Source: Psychrobacter sp. BI730
GTDB taxonomy: Bacteria > Pseudomonadota > Gammaproteobacteria > Pseudomonadales > Moraxellaceae
Direction: 5' to 3'
Assembly (NCBI RefSeq): GCF_013414195.1
Contig: NZ_JAATTV010000009.1
Coordinates: 62,001 to 126,000, forward strand
Length of the DNA: 64,000 bases
Made by a program: the position numbers and the translations under genes. Shown here in pieces: positions 1 through 10,220 of this stretch (the first letter of the stretch is position 1; the number at the start of each line of letters is the position of its first letter). Below the pieces are notes generated by a model. That model was not told where the DNA came from, searched no databases, and saw only the letters and a program-made list of their open reading frames with translations.

Positions 1-1830
1 GCCGTGACGTTTACGCTCACTTTCAGTTAAGTAGCGTTTACGAATACGTACCGCTTTTGGCGTTACTTCGACTAGCTCATCGTCTTGAATAAATTCAAGC
101 GCTTGCTCAAGAGTGAATTTCACTGCTGGCGTCAACGTCAATGCTTCGTCAGTACCACTAGCACGTACGTTGGTTAACTGTTTAGCAGTCGTCGGGTTAA
201 CAGTCATATCATCGTTACGAGAGTTAAGACCAACAATCATACCTTCATAAACTTCAAGCTGTGGCTCAGCAAACAACTTACCGCGTTTCTGTAGGTTAAA
301 TAGAGCAAAACCTAAGCAAGTACCGTTTGCCATAGAAACCAATACGCCATTAGAGCGACCACCAACATCACCGATCTTTTGTGGACCGTAGTGTGAGAAG
401 CTTGACGTCATGATACCGCTACCTGAAGTCAATGTTAGAAACTCAGAACGGAAACCGATCAAACCGCGAGCTGGGATCGTGGCTTCAATGCGCATACGAC
501 CTTTACCATCAAGCTCCATATTGGTCATCTCGCCTTTACGTAGACCGACCTGCTCCATGATAGAACCTTGATGCTCTTCTTCAATATCGAAAACAACGTT
601 TTCATATGGCTCTTGTAGCTTACCATCAACTTCTTTTACGATAACTTCTGGACCTGATACGCCCATCTCGAAACCTTCACGGCGCATGTTTTCGATAAGT
701 ACAGATAGATGCAGCTCACCACGGCCTGATACTTTAAATTTGTCAGGAGACTCAGTGTCTTCTACACGTAATGCTACGTTATGAATCAACTCACGCTCAA
801 GACGCTCACGAATGTTACGTGAAGTCACGAACTTACCTTCACGACCAGCAAATGGTGAATTGTTTACTTGGAAGTTCATAGATACTGTAGGTTGATCTAC
901 CGTTAGTGCTGGTAGCGCTTCAACGTTGTTAGGATCACAAATAGTATCAGAGATGTTTAGCGCATCGATACCCGTGATACAAACGATATCACCTGCTTGT
1001 GCATCTTCAACGTCAATACGATCAAGACCATGATAACCCATAATTTTTAGGATACGGCCGTTACGCGTTTTGCCATGCTTATCAATAACAGTCACTGGCG
1101 TGTTAAGTTTAACTTTACCACGTTGAATACGGCCAATACCGATTACACCAACAAAGCTGTTGTAATCAAGGCTTGAGATTTGCATACGGAACGGAGCGTC
1201 AGCATCAACCTGTGGAGGCTGAACAACGTCAACGATAGTTTTGAACAATGGGGTCATGTCGTCAGCTAAATCATCTGCTTCTAGACCTGCGATACCGTTC
1301 AATGCTGAAGCATAAACAACTGGGAAATCAAGCTGCTCATCGTTTGCACCTAGGTTATCAAACAAATCAAAGATTTGATCCATTACCCAATCAGGACGTG
1401 AGCCAGGACGATCGATTTTGTTGATAACAACGATCGGCTTTAGACCTTGTTCAAAGGCTTTTTGCGTCACAAAACGAGTCTGAGGCATTGGGCCATCAAC
1501 AGCGTCAACAACCAAAAGTACGCAGTCAACCATAGACATTACACGCTCAACTTCACCACCGAAATCGGCGTGACCTGGGGTGTCAACAATGTTGATACGG
1601 TATTCAGTTTCTGAAGTTTTATCTGTCCAGCGGATAGCTGTGTTTTTAGCCAAAATGGTAATGCCACGTTCTTGCTCAATATCACCTGAGTCCATTGCAC
1701 GCTCAGCAATGTTTGCACGGTCGCCAAAAGTACCAGACTGATGTAATAACTTATCAACCAAAGTTGTCTTACCGTGGTCAACGTGGGCAATAATTGCAAT
1801 GTTACGCAGGTGTTTGATATCGTTCGCCAT
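1..1830 (-). CDS. typA: Ribosome-associated GTPase TypA/BipA (3' end cut off)
   Basis: Translational GTPase of the EF-G/LepA superfamily that binds the 70S ribosome and assists ribosome assembly and stress or cold adaptation. The ATG at 1828-1830 opens a frame that stays open through base 1, giving 610 codons, so only a few C-terminal residues should be missing (the family is about 600-615 aa). The N-terminus has the P-loop [10 protein letters not shown], then the switch region [14 protein letters not shown] (G3) and NKID (G4). After this come the beta-barrel domain and the EF-G-like domains V and TypA C-terminal domain; the last visible residues are KRHG. No neighbour is close enough for a convincing operon. 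Identification is firm. Confidence 0.96.
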   Translation of the reverse strand, partial: MANDIKHLRNIAIIAHVDHGKTTLVDKLLHQSGTFGDRANIAERAMDSGDIEQERGITILAKNTAIRWTDKTSETEYRINIVDTPGHADFGGEVERVMSMVDCVLLVVDAVDGPMPQTRFVTQKAFEQGLKPIVVINKIDRPGSRPDWVMDQIFDLFDNLGANDEQLDFPVVYASALNGIAGLEADDLADDMTPLFKTIVDVVQPPQVDADAPFRMQISSLDYNSFVGVIGIGRIQRGKVKLNTPVTVIDKHGKTRNGRILKIMGYHGLDRIDVEDAQAGDIVCITGIDALNISDTICDPNNVEALPALTVDQPTVSMNFQVNNSPFAGREGKFVTSRNIRERLERELIHNVALRVEDTESPDKFKVSGRGELHLSVLIENMRREGFEMGVSGPEVIVKEVDGKLQEPYENVVFDIEEEHQGSIMEQVGLRKGEMTNMELDGKGRMRIEATIPARGLIGFRSEFLTLTSGSGIMTSSFSHYGPQKIGDVGGRSNGVLVSMANGTCLGFALFNLQKRGKLFAEPQLEVYEGMIVGLNSRNDDMTVNPTTAKQLTNVRASGTDEALTLTPAVKFTLEQALEFIQDDELVEVTPKAVRIRKRYLTESERKRHG

Positions 1831-2179
1831 ATAAAATGCTCGTTTCGTCTTAAAAAAATGCAGTAGCAGTAAGCGCTGCTGAATAAACTTTCATCATCAA
1901 TCAGATAGATATTGAATCTAAGATGACGCAAAAAAGAATGCTATCAAATAAAAAAGTTCAATACAATCAAATATCTATACTGACGAATTCATCATACAGA
2001 TTGCTATGCTAATGTACATACTGTTAATTTACAGAATGTTTGGGTGGCTAGTATAACATTATTGATTCATAAATTTATGTAATAACTCACTTTTCTCAAT
2101 ACATAAATAAAAAAAAGCCACCCAATGGGTGGCTTTTTTTGTAACTGTATATTTTACTATACGGTTATTTTGCTAATAC
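1831..2179. other. Intergenic region typA-ompA
   Basis: 349 bp, AT-rich. It should hold the typA promoter and leader just upstream of 1830, though I could not fix -35/-10 hexamers. It contains the ompA terminator at 2111-2139. Nothing else recognisable. Confidence 0.5.
2111..2139 (-). terminator. Rho-independent terminator after ompA
   Basis: Perfect 7-bp stem GCCACCC/GGGTGGC with a 3-nt loop (2117-2133), flanked by an A run on one side and a T run on the other. It lies about 40 bp downstream of the ompA stop on the minus strand. The symmetrical A/T tracts would allow termination in both directions. Confidence 0.9.
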
Positions 2180-3454
2180 TTATTGAACAACCATATCTTT
2201 AGTTTGTTCAACAGTCATTGTTTTGTCACCAGTGATGATGGCATAAACACGACGGTTCATAGCACGACCTTCTTCAGTGTCGTTTGAAGCGATTGGGTTA
2301 TCATAGCCATAGCCTACAGTTGATAGACGGTTTGGAGCAATACCGAATTCATTAGTTAGCATAGATTTAACAGCAACGGCACGAGCTTCAGATAGACGTT
2401 GGTTATAACGTGCTGAAGGACCAGTCTTAGAAGCATGACCTTCTACACGAGCGGTAGAGTTAGGATACTCACGCATCTTCTCTGCTACTTTAGCGATTTC
2501 TGGCTTGTACTGGTTTTTGATAGCTGACTTGTCGTTATCAAAGAATACACGTAGTTCCATTTTCAGTTCGTCAGTAATGTCTACTGGTACTGGGCAACCG
2601 CGCTCATCAACTACAACGTTCATTGGAGTGCCTGGGCATGCATCGATGCTATCAGGTACGCCATCACCGTCAGAATCAAGATCAGCTTCAACAACAACTA
2701 CTGGAGTGTTGTCAACTACTGGCTCTTGCATAGGTGGTACTGCTACTGTAGGTGCTAGATGGCCACCTAGTACTACTTCTAGACCGGCCAAAGCCATGCC
2801 TTCCCACCAGTTGTTGTCAAAGTTATGAATCGCACGAGCTTCACCACGTAGGCTTAGCGCGTCATTGATGCGATACATAGCACCTAGACCTAGGTTACCA
2901 ATAGTGTCTTTAGAATTTGATACTTCAGTACCAGCAGCAACTACTTCACCGTTAGAGTTAGTATACTGTTCTTGGTTCTCTACTTTGATTTTAGACTGAC
3001 CAGCACCTACTAGTACGTATGGCTTAAGTGCGCTATCAGTGTAACCAGTGAATTCTTCAGTACCGATCAAGAAGTTACCAGAAATCATTTCTTGTTCGAT
3101 GTCAAAACGGTTAGCGCCAGACTTCGCTGAATCTTCAGAAGCCTCGCCATTAGCATCAGATACGCCATATTCTACTTGGAACTGAGTAGAAGGAGTAAGT
3201 TCGATACCTAGTGCTGCACCAGTGTATAAGCCACTTTCTTTAGCTACGCCACCGTTATCGTTACCGGCACGATCTGTATTGTTTTGCAGATTCTTACCAG
3301 TAGTAAGAACTTCACGCTGCTTGTCAGAGGTATCACTGAATTCTTCAGTCATGTGATAACCAAGTAACAATGGGCTGATAGTAACACCAGCATTAGCTGC
3401 CATCGGTGCAGCCGCTACAGCAACAAGGGCTAGAGCTATTTTATTCAATTTCAT
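2180..3454 (-). CDS. ompA: OmpA/OprF-family outer membrane protein
   Basis: Outer-membrane beta-barrel porin with a periplasmic peptidoglycan-binding domain; such proteins anchor the outer membrane to the cell wall. The 424-aa product starts with a Sec signal peptide of about 22 residues (cleavage probably after ANA). An N-terminal barrel domain follows, then a Pro/Val-rich linker near 240-256 and a thrombospondin type 3 calcium-binding repeat DLDSDGDGVPD at about 258-268. The C-terminal OmpA domain (about 300-405) contains VEGHASKTG and NQRLSEARA, and the peptidoglycan-binding Asp and Arg positions fall in this part. A strong ribosome site GGAGGA (3460-3465) sits just before the ATG. Monocistronic, with its own terminator. 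Confidence 0.93.
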   Translation of the reverse strand: MKLNKIALALVAVAAAPMAANAGVTISPLLLGYHMTEEFSDTSDKQREVLTTGKNLQNNTDRAGNDNGGVAKESGLYTGAALGIELTPSTQFQVEYGVSDANGEASEDSAKSGANRFDIEQEMISGNFLIGTEEFTGYTDSALKPYVLVGAGQSKIKVENQEQYTNSNGEVVAAGTEVSNSKDTIGNLGLGAMYRINDALSLRGEARAIHNFDNNWWEGMALAGLEVVLGGHLAPTVAVPPMQEPVVDNTPVVVVEADLDSDGDGVPDSIDACPGTPMNVVVDERGCPVPVDITDELKMELRVFFDNDKSAIKNQYKPEIAKVAEKMREYPNSTARVEGHASKTGPSARYNQRLSEARAVAVKSMLTNEFGIAPNRLSTVGYGYDNPIASNDTEEGRAMNRRVYAIITGDKTMTVEQTKDMVVQ

Positions 3455-4038
3455 GGACTTCCTCCAAAGGATAATTTTAGTGATGCATTAAGCAAAACCG
3501 ATTCTCAAGACGTACTAAGATAGACATCTCTTACGCATTTTAAGTTACAAAGCAAAACCAATTAAGGAGTAGCTTAGCGATTATTAATTCAGTTTACAAC
3601 TTTTTTCGTTAACGAGCTACACATTATTACACGATAATGTTGTAACTAAAACACAGTAAACAGTCTAAGTTACCCAGAACTAACACACCTTACGCTTCTT
3701 ATCTTTTACACATCAGTTTGCGATAGATGAGTAGTCCATTGATAGCTATTTTCTTGAAGCATTTTATTACAATTAGAATCTTTTCTCTATTGCTAATATC
3801 GTTCTTTCACTAATTGAAACATTTTTTGACAGTCGCTATATATTACATATATATTGTAAAAAACCAATATTCTTCTGAAAATCAAGTAATTAGCAATTAC
3901 ATCTGTCTTATATACAGTTAAGTCAGAAAAAACTTAAAGAATTTGGACAATTGGTGTGCTTAAAAGATAGTCAACACAAGGATGTGTGAGACGTTGTTTT
4001 CTACTTGAATGACAAATAGCTATAGGATGTAGCGCATT
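3455..4038. other. Long intergenic region between ompA and the pseudopilin gene
   Basis: 584 bp between divergent genes, very AT-rich, with many short A/T runs. It must carry the ompA promoter and a long ompA leader (the ribosome site is at 3460-3465) and the promoter of the gene at 4039. I found no open frame, RNA gene or clear hairpin in it. Confidence 0.5.
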
Positions 4039-4767
4039 ATGAACTTACTTAGTAAGGTACTGGCCCATTATAAGAGAATAGTCATTTTTACCTTTTGTTT
4101 ACCTATTTGTAGAAAAGGCAGGTATGGAATTGATAATTTCTTAGCTATTGCATCTAGGTTATTTAATAAACTATTGAAGTTAGTCAGTTATAGGAAATCA
4201 TCCCTTCAAAATAATAATATTTCAAACGCCAAACAATCAGACGGCTTCACTCTCGTTGAGCTAACTGTGACGACAATGGTATTAGGAATTATTGCAGCTA
4301 TTGCGGCGCCAAGTATCTTAACGCACTTAGCACGAATGGAAGCCCAAAGGGTCAAGCATCAATTAGAGAACACCTTATCCTTAGCAAAGGCCGAAAGTTA
4401 TATAAGTCGGCAGGATGTCTTGGTTTGTTTATCGAATGATGCACAGCAGTGCCATAGGAACAGTGATAAAACGCTTCTGCTATTCGTAGATAAAAATAAC
4501 AACAAGCATTTTGATTCTCAAGTAGATACCTTATTAACTCAGCAATCCTTAAACCTAAGATATAGTACAGTGAAGTTACGAGTTGGCGGTAGGCGTCACT
4601 ACACTAAATTTTGGGGTGATAGTGGCAGACCGCGAGGACACTTCGGTCATATAAAATATTGCCCTACCTCTTCTTATAACAAGTCAATGTACCAAATCTC
4701 TTTTAACCAATCTGGCATCGTCAAACATAAACTTAACGCAGACCATCCTACGAAATGTAATGGGTAA
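4039..4767 (+). CDS. FimT/GspH-like minor pseudopilin with an unusually long leader
   Basis: Predicted minor subunit of a type IV pilus or type II secretion pseudopilus. The prepilin motif G69|FTLVELTVTT (cleavage before F70, with Glu at +5) is followed by a hydrophobic helix to about residue 93, then a GspH/FimT-like globular domain. Near the C-terminus is the pattern SGRPRG..GHIKYC and a late Cys, as in FimT proteins. The odd point is the 69-residue leader: typical prepilin leaders are 6-25 residues. No in-frame ATG lies closer; one in-frame TTG occurs at 4174 without a visible ribosome site, while ATG 4039 has AGGA about 11 nt upstream. No other pilus genes are adjacent, so it is an orphan. 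It converges with pdxJ. Confidence 0.8.
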   Translation: MNLLSKVLAHYKRIVIFTFCLPICRKGRYGIDNFLAIASRLFNKLLKLVSYRKSSLQNNNISNAKQSDGFTLVELTVTTMVLGIIAAIAAPSILTHLARMEAQRVKHQLENTLSLAKAESYISRQDVLVCLSNDAQQCHRNSDKTLLLFVDKNNNKHFDSQVDTLLTQQSLNLRYSTVKLRVGGRRHYTKFWGDSGRPRGHFGHIKYCPTSSYNKSMYQISFNQSGIVKHKLNADHPTKCNG

Positions 4768-4787
4768 TGGATGCCATATATGCAAAA

Positions 4788-5561
4788 CTATTTATACATG
4801 GCCTCTTTCATCATTGTCACAGCGCTCTCCAGTCCTACAAACACCGCATCTGCAATAAGTGCGTGACCAATATTTAATTCATATATACCATCAATTTTTG
4901 CAATGGCATTCACATTGTCACACCTTAAACCATGACCTGCGTTAATAAGCAATTTATCGTCTATGCTCTGTGCTGTAGCTACTGCTTGTTCAATTCTTTT
5001 AAGTTCAGCCAACTGTGCGTCAGTATCATTTGCTAATCCTGCTTCAGCATAAGCACCCGTATGCAATTCTATCGCGTCTGCACTACATTCTATTGCAGCT
5101 GCAATCTGCTTATCATCTGGATCAATAAACAAAGAAACCTTAATGTTAGAGTCTTGTAGCTTATGAACATACTCTTTTAGAGACGTGACTTGCCCTGCAA
5201 CATCAAGACCACCTTCTGTCGTTAACTCTGCACGCTTTTCGGGTACTAGACATACCCAAAAAGGTTTAACTTCGCAGGCAATTGCAAGCATCTCATCAGT
5301 TGCGGCCATCTCTAGATTCATTCTCGTCGACAACTGCCCTGCCATTTCATAAACATCAGCATCTTGTATATGACGACGATCTTCACGTAAATGTATAGTG
5401 ATACCATCTGCCCCTGCCTTTTCGCACAGTAATGCAGCAGCTAGAGGACTTGGATAACTCACACCGCGCGCTTGACGAAGTGTTGCCACATGATCAATAT
5501 TCACGCCTAGCAAAGGTTTTTTTGAATTGTTTTCAGATGAGGTAGATACAGAGATACTCAT
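4788..5561 (-). CDS. pdxJ: Pyridoxine 5'-phosphate synthase
   Basis: Condenses 1-deoxy-D-xylulose 5-phosphate with 3-amino-2-oxopropyl phosphate to give pyridoxine 5'-phosphate, the last ring-forming step of DXP-dependent vitamin B6 synthesis; cytoplasmic TIM barrel. Diagnostic segments are [15 protein letters not shown] near the start, [23 protein letters not shown] and LINAGHGL. The frame could open at a TTG at 5579, but I chose ATG 5559-5561 because AAAGGA lies 6-7 nt upstream of it, giving 257 aa. It is the last gene of the rnc-era-recO-pdxJ run, an arrangement common in gammaproteobacteria. Confidence 0.95.
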   Translation of the reverse strand: MSISVSTSSENNSKKPLLGVNIDHVATLRQARGVSYPSPLAAALLCEKAGADGITIHLREDRRHIQDADVYEMAGQLSTRMNLEMAATDEMLAIACEVKPFWVCLVPEKRAELTTEGGLDVAGQVTSLKEYVHKLQDSNIKVSLFIDPDDKQIAAAIECSADAIELHTGAYAEAGLANDTDAQLAELKRIEQAVATAQSIDDKLLINAGHGLRCDNVNAIAKIDGIYELNIGHALIADAVFVGLESAVTMMKEAMYK

Positions 5562-5624
5562 AAAAAATCCTTTGGGCAATTAAGCCTAACTTATATAGTT
5601 GATACTACGATAATATTTGAGACT

Positions 5625-6416
5625 TTATTGATAGCGCTGCTGCTGCTGCCATAATAGACGGCTTTGTAGAGGCTGATAATCAAGCAAATGATCAATAAGA
5701 TGTCGATGTAGTTTGGACCAATGGTTCAGCGTCTGTTCAGTAATACCTAAACGTGCCATTTCTATGATATCCGCACCCTTAAAGACGGTCTGTCCAGACT
5801 CACTGGCTAAATGCTCAGACTCTTCATTATGTACCAATACAGGGAGCAAGCCGACATCCGGTAAAAAACGGTAAGTACAATCATACTCGATGGGATCTTC
5901 AACGTTGTCATGCGTTAACGTTAAAGTGAATCCTAATTCGGTAAATAGATACTGCTCAAACTGACGTAGACAGAGACGAAGCTCGCTATTACTTAAGGGC
6001 TGCTTGAGTTGTTGTAGACTGATTTGATAATGCTGCCACAATACAGGCATTGGGTCTTCAGTAGGTAACAGCCGCCACAGTATCTCGTTTATATATAGTG
6101 CGGCATACTGATGTTGGCCGCTGATATTAGCGTAAGGTACGGCTTCTAAGACAGCAGGTGCATTATCTTTTTGAACACCGTCTTTTTGAACACTGTCAGC
6201 TTGAGTTGTATCTTGCGAGGCAATATTAATTTGATTAAAGGTCTTTAGGTCGCGTTTACCAGTAGCAAAAAGCTGCAACGGCATAAATAGTGGCGCGCCC
6301 TTTTTTCCAACACCATGTATCACACCGTGTTGTTGAGAAAAAAGATAATACAAAGCGCGCTTTTCTTGATAAGGACGCTGATGCAATAAATACCCGACGA
6401 GCGCTTCATTACGCAT
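5625..6416 (-). CDS. recO: DNA repair protein RecO
   Basis: Recombination mediator of the RecFOR pathway; it helps load RecA on SSB-coated single-stranded DNA at gaps. The 263-aa product has an N-terminal OB-fold (starting MRNEALVGYLLHQRPYQE) and a helical C-terminal part typical of RecO. The product is longer than the E. coli protein (about 242 aa) because of a polar insertion near residues 77-97 containing the near-repeat SVQKDGVQKDN. The Cys zinc cluster found in some bacterial RecO proteins is not evident. It lies between era and pdxJ on the same strand, with gaps of about 60 bp. Confidence 0.92.
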   Translation of the reverse strand: MRNEALVGYLLHQRPYQEKRALYYLFSQQHGVIHGVGKKGAPLFMPLQLFATGKRDLKTFNQINIASQDTTQADSVQKDGVQKDNAPAVLEAVPYANISGQHQYAALYINEILWRLLPTEDPMPVLWQHYQISLQQLKQPLSNSELRLCLRQFEQYLFTELGFTLTLTHDNVEDPIEYDCTYRFLPDVGLLPVLVHNEESEHLASESGQTVFKGADIIEMARLGITEQTLNHWSKLHRHLIDHLLDYQPLQSRLLWQQQQRYQ

Positions 6417-6479
6417 TTTTTATTACCTAAATAGCTAAAAGGCAGACAGTACTTTTGCAGCGTCCGTTCTTAACCGCTA

Positions 6480-7595
6480 TCAATAGCCCAAACTGGTCAA
6501 CGCACGCTCGTCATCAGACCAACCACGTTTCACTTTGACCCACAGCGTTAACATGATTTTTTTACCGAATAACTGCTCCATATCTTTACGAGCATCCATA
6601 CCAACTTGTTTGATACGCTGACCTTTGTCACCGATAACGATGGCTTTTTGACCACCACGTTCAACATAGATAGTCGCATCGATGAAAGTACAAGCTTTGC
6701 GTGGACGCCCTGTCTTTGGATCAGTATGTGCAGGTTCGTCTTTAAACTCATCAATCTGTACCGTTAAATCATATGGCACTTCATCACCCGCACTACGCAT
6801 GATTTTTTCGCGAATGATTTCACTGGCCAAAAATCGCTCAGAGCGATCAGTGATTTGCTCTGTATCATAAATGGGAGCAGCAACTGGTAAATGTGAGGCA
6901 ATCACTTCTTGCAAACGATCTAAGTTTTGATTTTTTAGTGCAGATACAGGAACGATATCAGCAAAATCGAAACTATCGTTGAAGGTTTCGATAAGTGGTA
7001 GCACGCTGCCTTTATCTTTTAGAGTATCTGACTTATTGATAACCAAGACGACCGTTAGATTGGTCTCACCAAGCTTTTGCAAGGTCAATAAATCATCGTC
7101 ACGCCATTGATCTGAATCGACAACAAACAGTACTAAATCTACATCTACTAACGCCGATACCGCCGCTTTATTCATACGTTCATTGATAGCACGTACTTCG
7201 TTACGGTGAATGCCGGGTGTATCAACAAACACCGCTTGCATTTCATGGTTTGACAAAATGCCATGAATACGATGACGGGTGGTTTGTGGTTTGCGTGAAG
7301 TGATAGACAACTTTTGACCTAATAAGTGGTTCATCAAAGTTGATTTACCCACATTTGGACGTCCAACAATAGCGACATAACCTGCTCTAAAATCATCAGC
7401 CATACGAGCATTGCTACTTGGCGCAAAAAACTCTTCAATAGCCATATCATTGTCTAATGCAATATCTTCTGCATCAATACCATGAGTCTCTTCGGTAACT
7501 TCGATATTGTTCTGGCTTGAATCAATATCTGTATTTTCACCCAAATTTTGGGTGCTGTCTTCATTGTTTGATGGCAAATCAGTATGATTGCTCAT
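6480..7595 (-). CDS. era: GTPase Era with an acidic N-terminal extension
   Basis: Essential GTPase that binds the 3' end of 16S rRNA and assists 30S maturation. The GTPase domain has G1 GRPNVGKST (about 78-86), G3 DTPG and G4 NKSD; the C-terminal KH domain contains VIGDKGQRIKQVG. At 371 aa it is about 70 residues longer than E. coli Era. The excess is an N-terminal low-complexity acidic and Asn/Gln-rich segment (about residues 1-68) before the normal Era start. There is an internal Met at residue 65 just before the conserved part, so a shorter form is possible, but the ATG at 7593-7595 is used here. Follows rnc after a gap of about 200 bp. Confidence 0.95.
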   Translation of the reverse strand: MSNHTDLPSNNEDSTQNLGENTDIDSSQNNIEVTEETHGIDAEDIALDNDMAIEEFFAPSSNARMADDFRAGYVAIVGRPNVGKSTLMNHLLGQKLSITSRKPQTTRHRIHGILSNHEMQAVFVDTPGIHRNEVRAINERMNKAAVSALVDVDLVLFVVDSDQWRDDDLLTLQKLGETNLTVVLVINKSDTLKDKGSVLPLIETFNDSFDFADIVPVSALKNQNLDRLQEVIASHLPVAAPIYDTEQITDRSERFLASEIIREKIMRSAGDEVPYDLTVQIDEFKDEPAHTDPKTGRPRKACTFIDATIYVERGGQKAIVIGDKGQRIKQVGMDARKDMEQLFGKKIMLTLWVKVKRGWSDDERALTSLGY

Positions 7596-7791
7596 AAGTT
7601 AATCCTATAGGGTTTGTGACTAGCCGAACAGTCTTTGATGCTAAATTTATTTAGTCACCATTAAAAACGGGCTAGAGACATTTAAAGTTTTAAAATAAAT
7701 AATATGTGAGGTAGTTTTAATGTATGTTTTTCAGGCTATAAACCAATCTAAGCTAATACTCTGCATCTAAAAATGCATTAATAGACATCGG

Positions 7792-8589
7792 CTATACACG
7801 TTTTTTGGCAGATCCTGGCAATTTATGTAATTGGTTAATCATAAGCTCTGCTGCTTTCTGTTCAGCAATACGGCGGCTCTCACCAGATTCAGTAATATCA
7901 GGGCAATTATTGATATTGACGTGACAACGTACAACGAAAATTTGATGCGGTGCATTACCACGCGTTTCCATGAGCTCGTAGTTGGGCAAGTCAAACTGCT
8001 TAGATTGTAGCCACTCTTGAAGCCGACTCTTGGCGTCCTTCAATGCTTTTTGGTCATTAACATTATCAATCAAATCACCATACCAAGAGAGAACACATTT
8101 ACGAGTAATATCCATATCTTGGCTGTCTAAATAGATAGCACCGATCAGAGATTCTACCGCATCCGCCAGTATGGAAGCACGATTGCGACCGCCACCTTTG
8201 CGCTCACCTACTCCTAATATAAGATGGTTAGACAGCTCTAGGTTTTGGGCGATAATTACCAATGACTCTTGGCGCACCAATGTCGCACGCATACGCGTTA
8301 AGCGCCCTTCATTTTGACTAGGATAACGATGATATAAAGCTTCACCCACAATCATCCCTAACAGTGCATCACCTAAAAACTCTAGGCGCTCATAGTTCTT
8401 TTTACTATCAAATGAGCGATGCGTTAACGCAAGTTTAGGTAGGCTCAAGTCATTAAACTCGTAGCCTAACTTACGCGTTAATACTGCTAACCGCTGAATA
8501 AATTCTGAGCTAACAACAAGCGTGTCAACAGACGTACTATTTTTTTGGGAAGTAGGAACCGCTTGGGAATGGTGCGAAGTTGGTTTCAT
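7792..8589 (-). CDS. rnc: Ribonuclease III
   Basis: Double-strand-specific endoribonuclease that processes the rRNA precursor and structured mRNAs. The catalytic domain carries the signature YERLEFLGDALLG (about 66-78) and the second acidic cluster ADAVESLIGAIYLD. A C-terminal double-stranded RNA-binding domain with the ending SRRIAEQKAAELM follows. At 265 aa it is about 40 residues longer than E. coli RNase III, mainly through a Ser/Thr-rich N-terminal extension of about 28 residues. It sits between the DUF4845 gene and era, the usual order. Confidence 0.96.
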   Translation of the reverse strand: MKPTSHHSQAVPTSQKNSTSVDTLVVSSEFIQRLAVLTRKLGYEFNDLSLPKLALTHRSFDSKKNYERLEFLGDALLGMIVGEALYHRYPSQNEGRLTRMRATLVRQESLVIIAQNLELSNHLILGVGERKGGGRNRASILADAVESLIGAIYLDSQDMDITRKCVLSWYGDLIDNVNDQKALKDAKSRLQEWLQSKQFDLPNYELMETRGNAPHQIFVVRCHVNINNCPDITESGESRRIAEQKAAELMINQLHKLPGSAKKRV

Positions 8590-8691
8590 GCGTGGTTTAT
8601 GGTTATCCCTTCTGCTTGACAGATTTAGTTTAATAATATTATTTGATATATTTTATAAAATAATGAAAGCGCTATGTCGTACTATGATAGC

Positions 8692-9084
8692 TTACTCTGC
8701 TGTTGCCATCTCGATGTTACCTTCGAAACGGTTTACGATGTCGACATTGCTAAAAAAGTTATTAGTCACTGCATATTCTTTATAGATAGCCAATTGACCT
8801 GTTTTTTTATCCGTAAAGGTAAATACATCTTCCGCTTTAGTATCGTAATCTGCGTTAATTGATAACTGTTTGTTGACACGTTCAACAAATTGTTTGGCTG
8901 TCTCGTTATTATTATTGGCTTCTTTTAGCTGTGCACTTAATACCTTGGTCAATTGATAATCACCAATCTGAGCCGGTACGATAGCTACTATCAACTTAGT
9001 CGCAATACCTAGAAGTATAATAATGAGAACAACATTTGTCACACTGGCACCGCGCTGTATAGCCAAACCAGATAATTGCTGCAT
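8692..9084 (-). CDS. DUF4845 membrane protein
   Basis: Small (130 aa) protein with one N-terminal membrane segment (about residues 14-36, VTNVVLIIILLGIATKLIVA) followed by a soluble, probably periplasmic domain. Its size, topology and position between lepB and rnc match the DUF4845 family found there in many gammaproteobacteria. The function of the family is not established. The N-terminus, with a short basic stretch before the hydrophobic helix, superficially resembles a pilin-like segment but lacks the Gly-Phe and Glu5 cleavage motif. It probably shares the lepA-lepB transcript. Confidence 0.8.
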   Translation of the reverse strand: MQQLSGLAIQRGASVTNVVLIIILLGIATKLIVAIVPAQIGDYQLTKVLSAQLKEANNNNETAKQFVERVNKQLSINADYDTKAEDVFTFTDKKTGQLAIYKEYAVTNNFFSNVDIVNRFEGNIEMATAE

Positions 9085-9215
9085 TATGATATCCTTCTAA
9101 AGATAAACGACTATTTTGAATAAGTGTATAAATAATAAATAGCTATTAATTATTTAGCAACGATATTAGCATAAAACCATTATCAACCAGTCAACCTCTA
9201 GACAATCTCATAATC

Positions 9216-10118
9216 TTAATTGATAGTACCATTACGCTCAAAGGTTGGTAGATTAAGACCAGGAGGTTTATGCATCCAAATATAAACTGCCTTACCTGCT
9301 AGGTTTTCATCCGGAACGAAGCCCCAAAATCTACCGTCTGCACTGCGATCGCGGTTATCACCCATCACAAAATACTGATTTTCTGGCACGTCAATGCGCC
9401 ACTCAGTGCCTTCTGACTCTACCACCTCTGGTGATTGTTGTTGTAAAAATGGCGCGTACTGTGAACTGTTCATGCCATCTAAATAGCGCACGAGATGCTT
9501 GTTGTCACCTTGTACTTCTTCAAAATATTGTGCCGCATCTTCTTCTTGCTGACCCATTGCAGAAGCACTCTCCTCAGTCAGTACTTGACCTGGACCAACC
9601 TGACCTGGTAAGTATAGCTGTGAAGTCAATTCAGCATTTGCCGCGAAATCTACAGACTTAGTCTCAACAGGTACATCATTGATAGATAACGTGCCTTGAC
9701 TATAGCTTACGGTGTCACCAGGCAAACCGATAACGCGTTTAATATAATAAATGCTCGGGTTTTCAGGATAGCGGAACACTGCTACATCGCCATGCTCAGG
9801 TTCACCAGTATCTAGTACCTTATTATAAGTTAACGGCAAGCGCACGCCATATGCATACTTATTGACAGCAATAAAGTCACCCGTATATAGCGTCGGTACC
9901 ATAGACGATGATGGGATATTAAATGGCTCAATTAAAAATGAGCGTACTATCAATACCACTGCTAACACAGGAAAAAAGTCATAAGCCCAGCGAACCAGTA
10001 AGCCTTCTTGACCTCGACCACGAGTTTTGCGCTGTTTGAGCGCTAGCTTATCTAACAGCCAAACAATTCCTAGGACTATAGTTAACGGCACTAAAATTAA
10101 ATTAAAATCAAAATCCAT
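9216..10118 (-). CDS. lepB: Signal peptidase I
   Basis: Membrane-bound serine/lysine protease that removes Sec and Tat signal peptides from exported proteins. Two N-terminal membrane helices (about 5-22 and 48-65) precede the catalytic box IPSSSMVPTL (Ser at about 72), the lysine box YYIKRVIGLPGD (Lys at about 127), and the conserved VMGDNRDRSADGR..GFVP near the end. An insertion of about 60 residues rich in Gln/Glu lies between the catalytic lysine and the GDNR box. I chose the ATG at 10116-10118 (300 aa); a GTG at 10172 in the same frame would add 18 residues. It follows lepA, as in E. coli. Confidence 0.94.
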   Translation of the reverse strand: MDFDFNLILVPLTIVLGIVWLLDKLALKQRKTRGRGQEGLLVRWAYDFFPVLAVVLIVRSFLIEPFNIPSSSMVPTLYTGDFIAVNKYAYGVRLPLTYNKVLDTGEPEHGDVAVFRYPENPSIYYIKRVIGLPGDTVSYSQGTLSINDVPVETKSVDFAANAELTSQLYLPGQVGPGQVLTEESASAMGQQEEDAAQYFEEVQGDNKHLVRYLDGMNSSQYAPFLQQQSPEVVESEGTEWRIDVPENQYFVMGDNRDRSADGRFWGFVPDENLAGKAVYIWMHKPPGLNLPTFERNGTIN

Positions 10119-10220
10119 ACCAAATTGCCTATTAACGAGCGGTTTATCTAACACCTTTACGATAAGATCCACTACATTTGACTGTTATCTACAATGACTA
10201 TCTTAGGTTACGTTTAGCGA

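Noticed and set aside
1539-1931. 130-codon frame overlapping the typA start
   Set aside because: It lies within typA in another frame on the same strand; typA is clear and this is a shadow.
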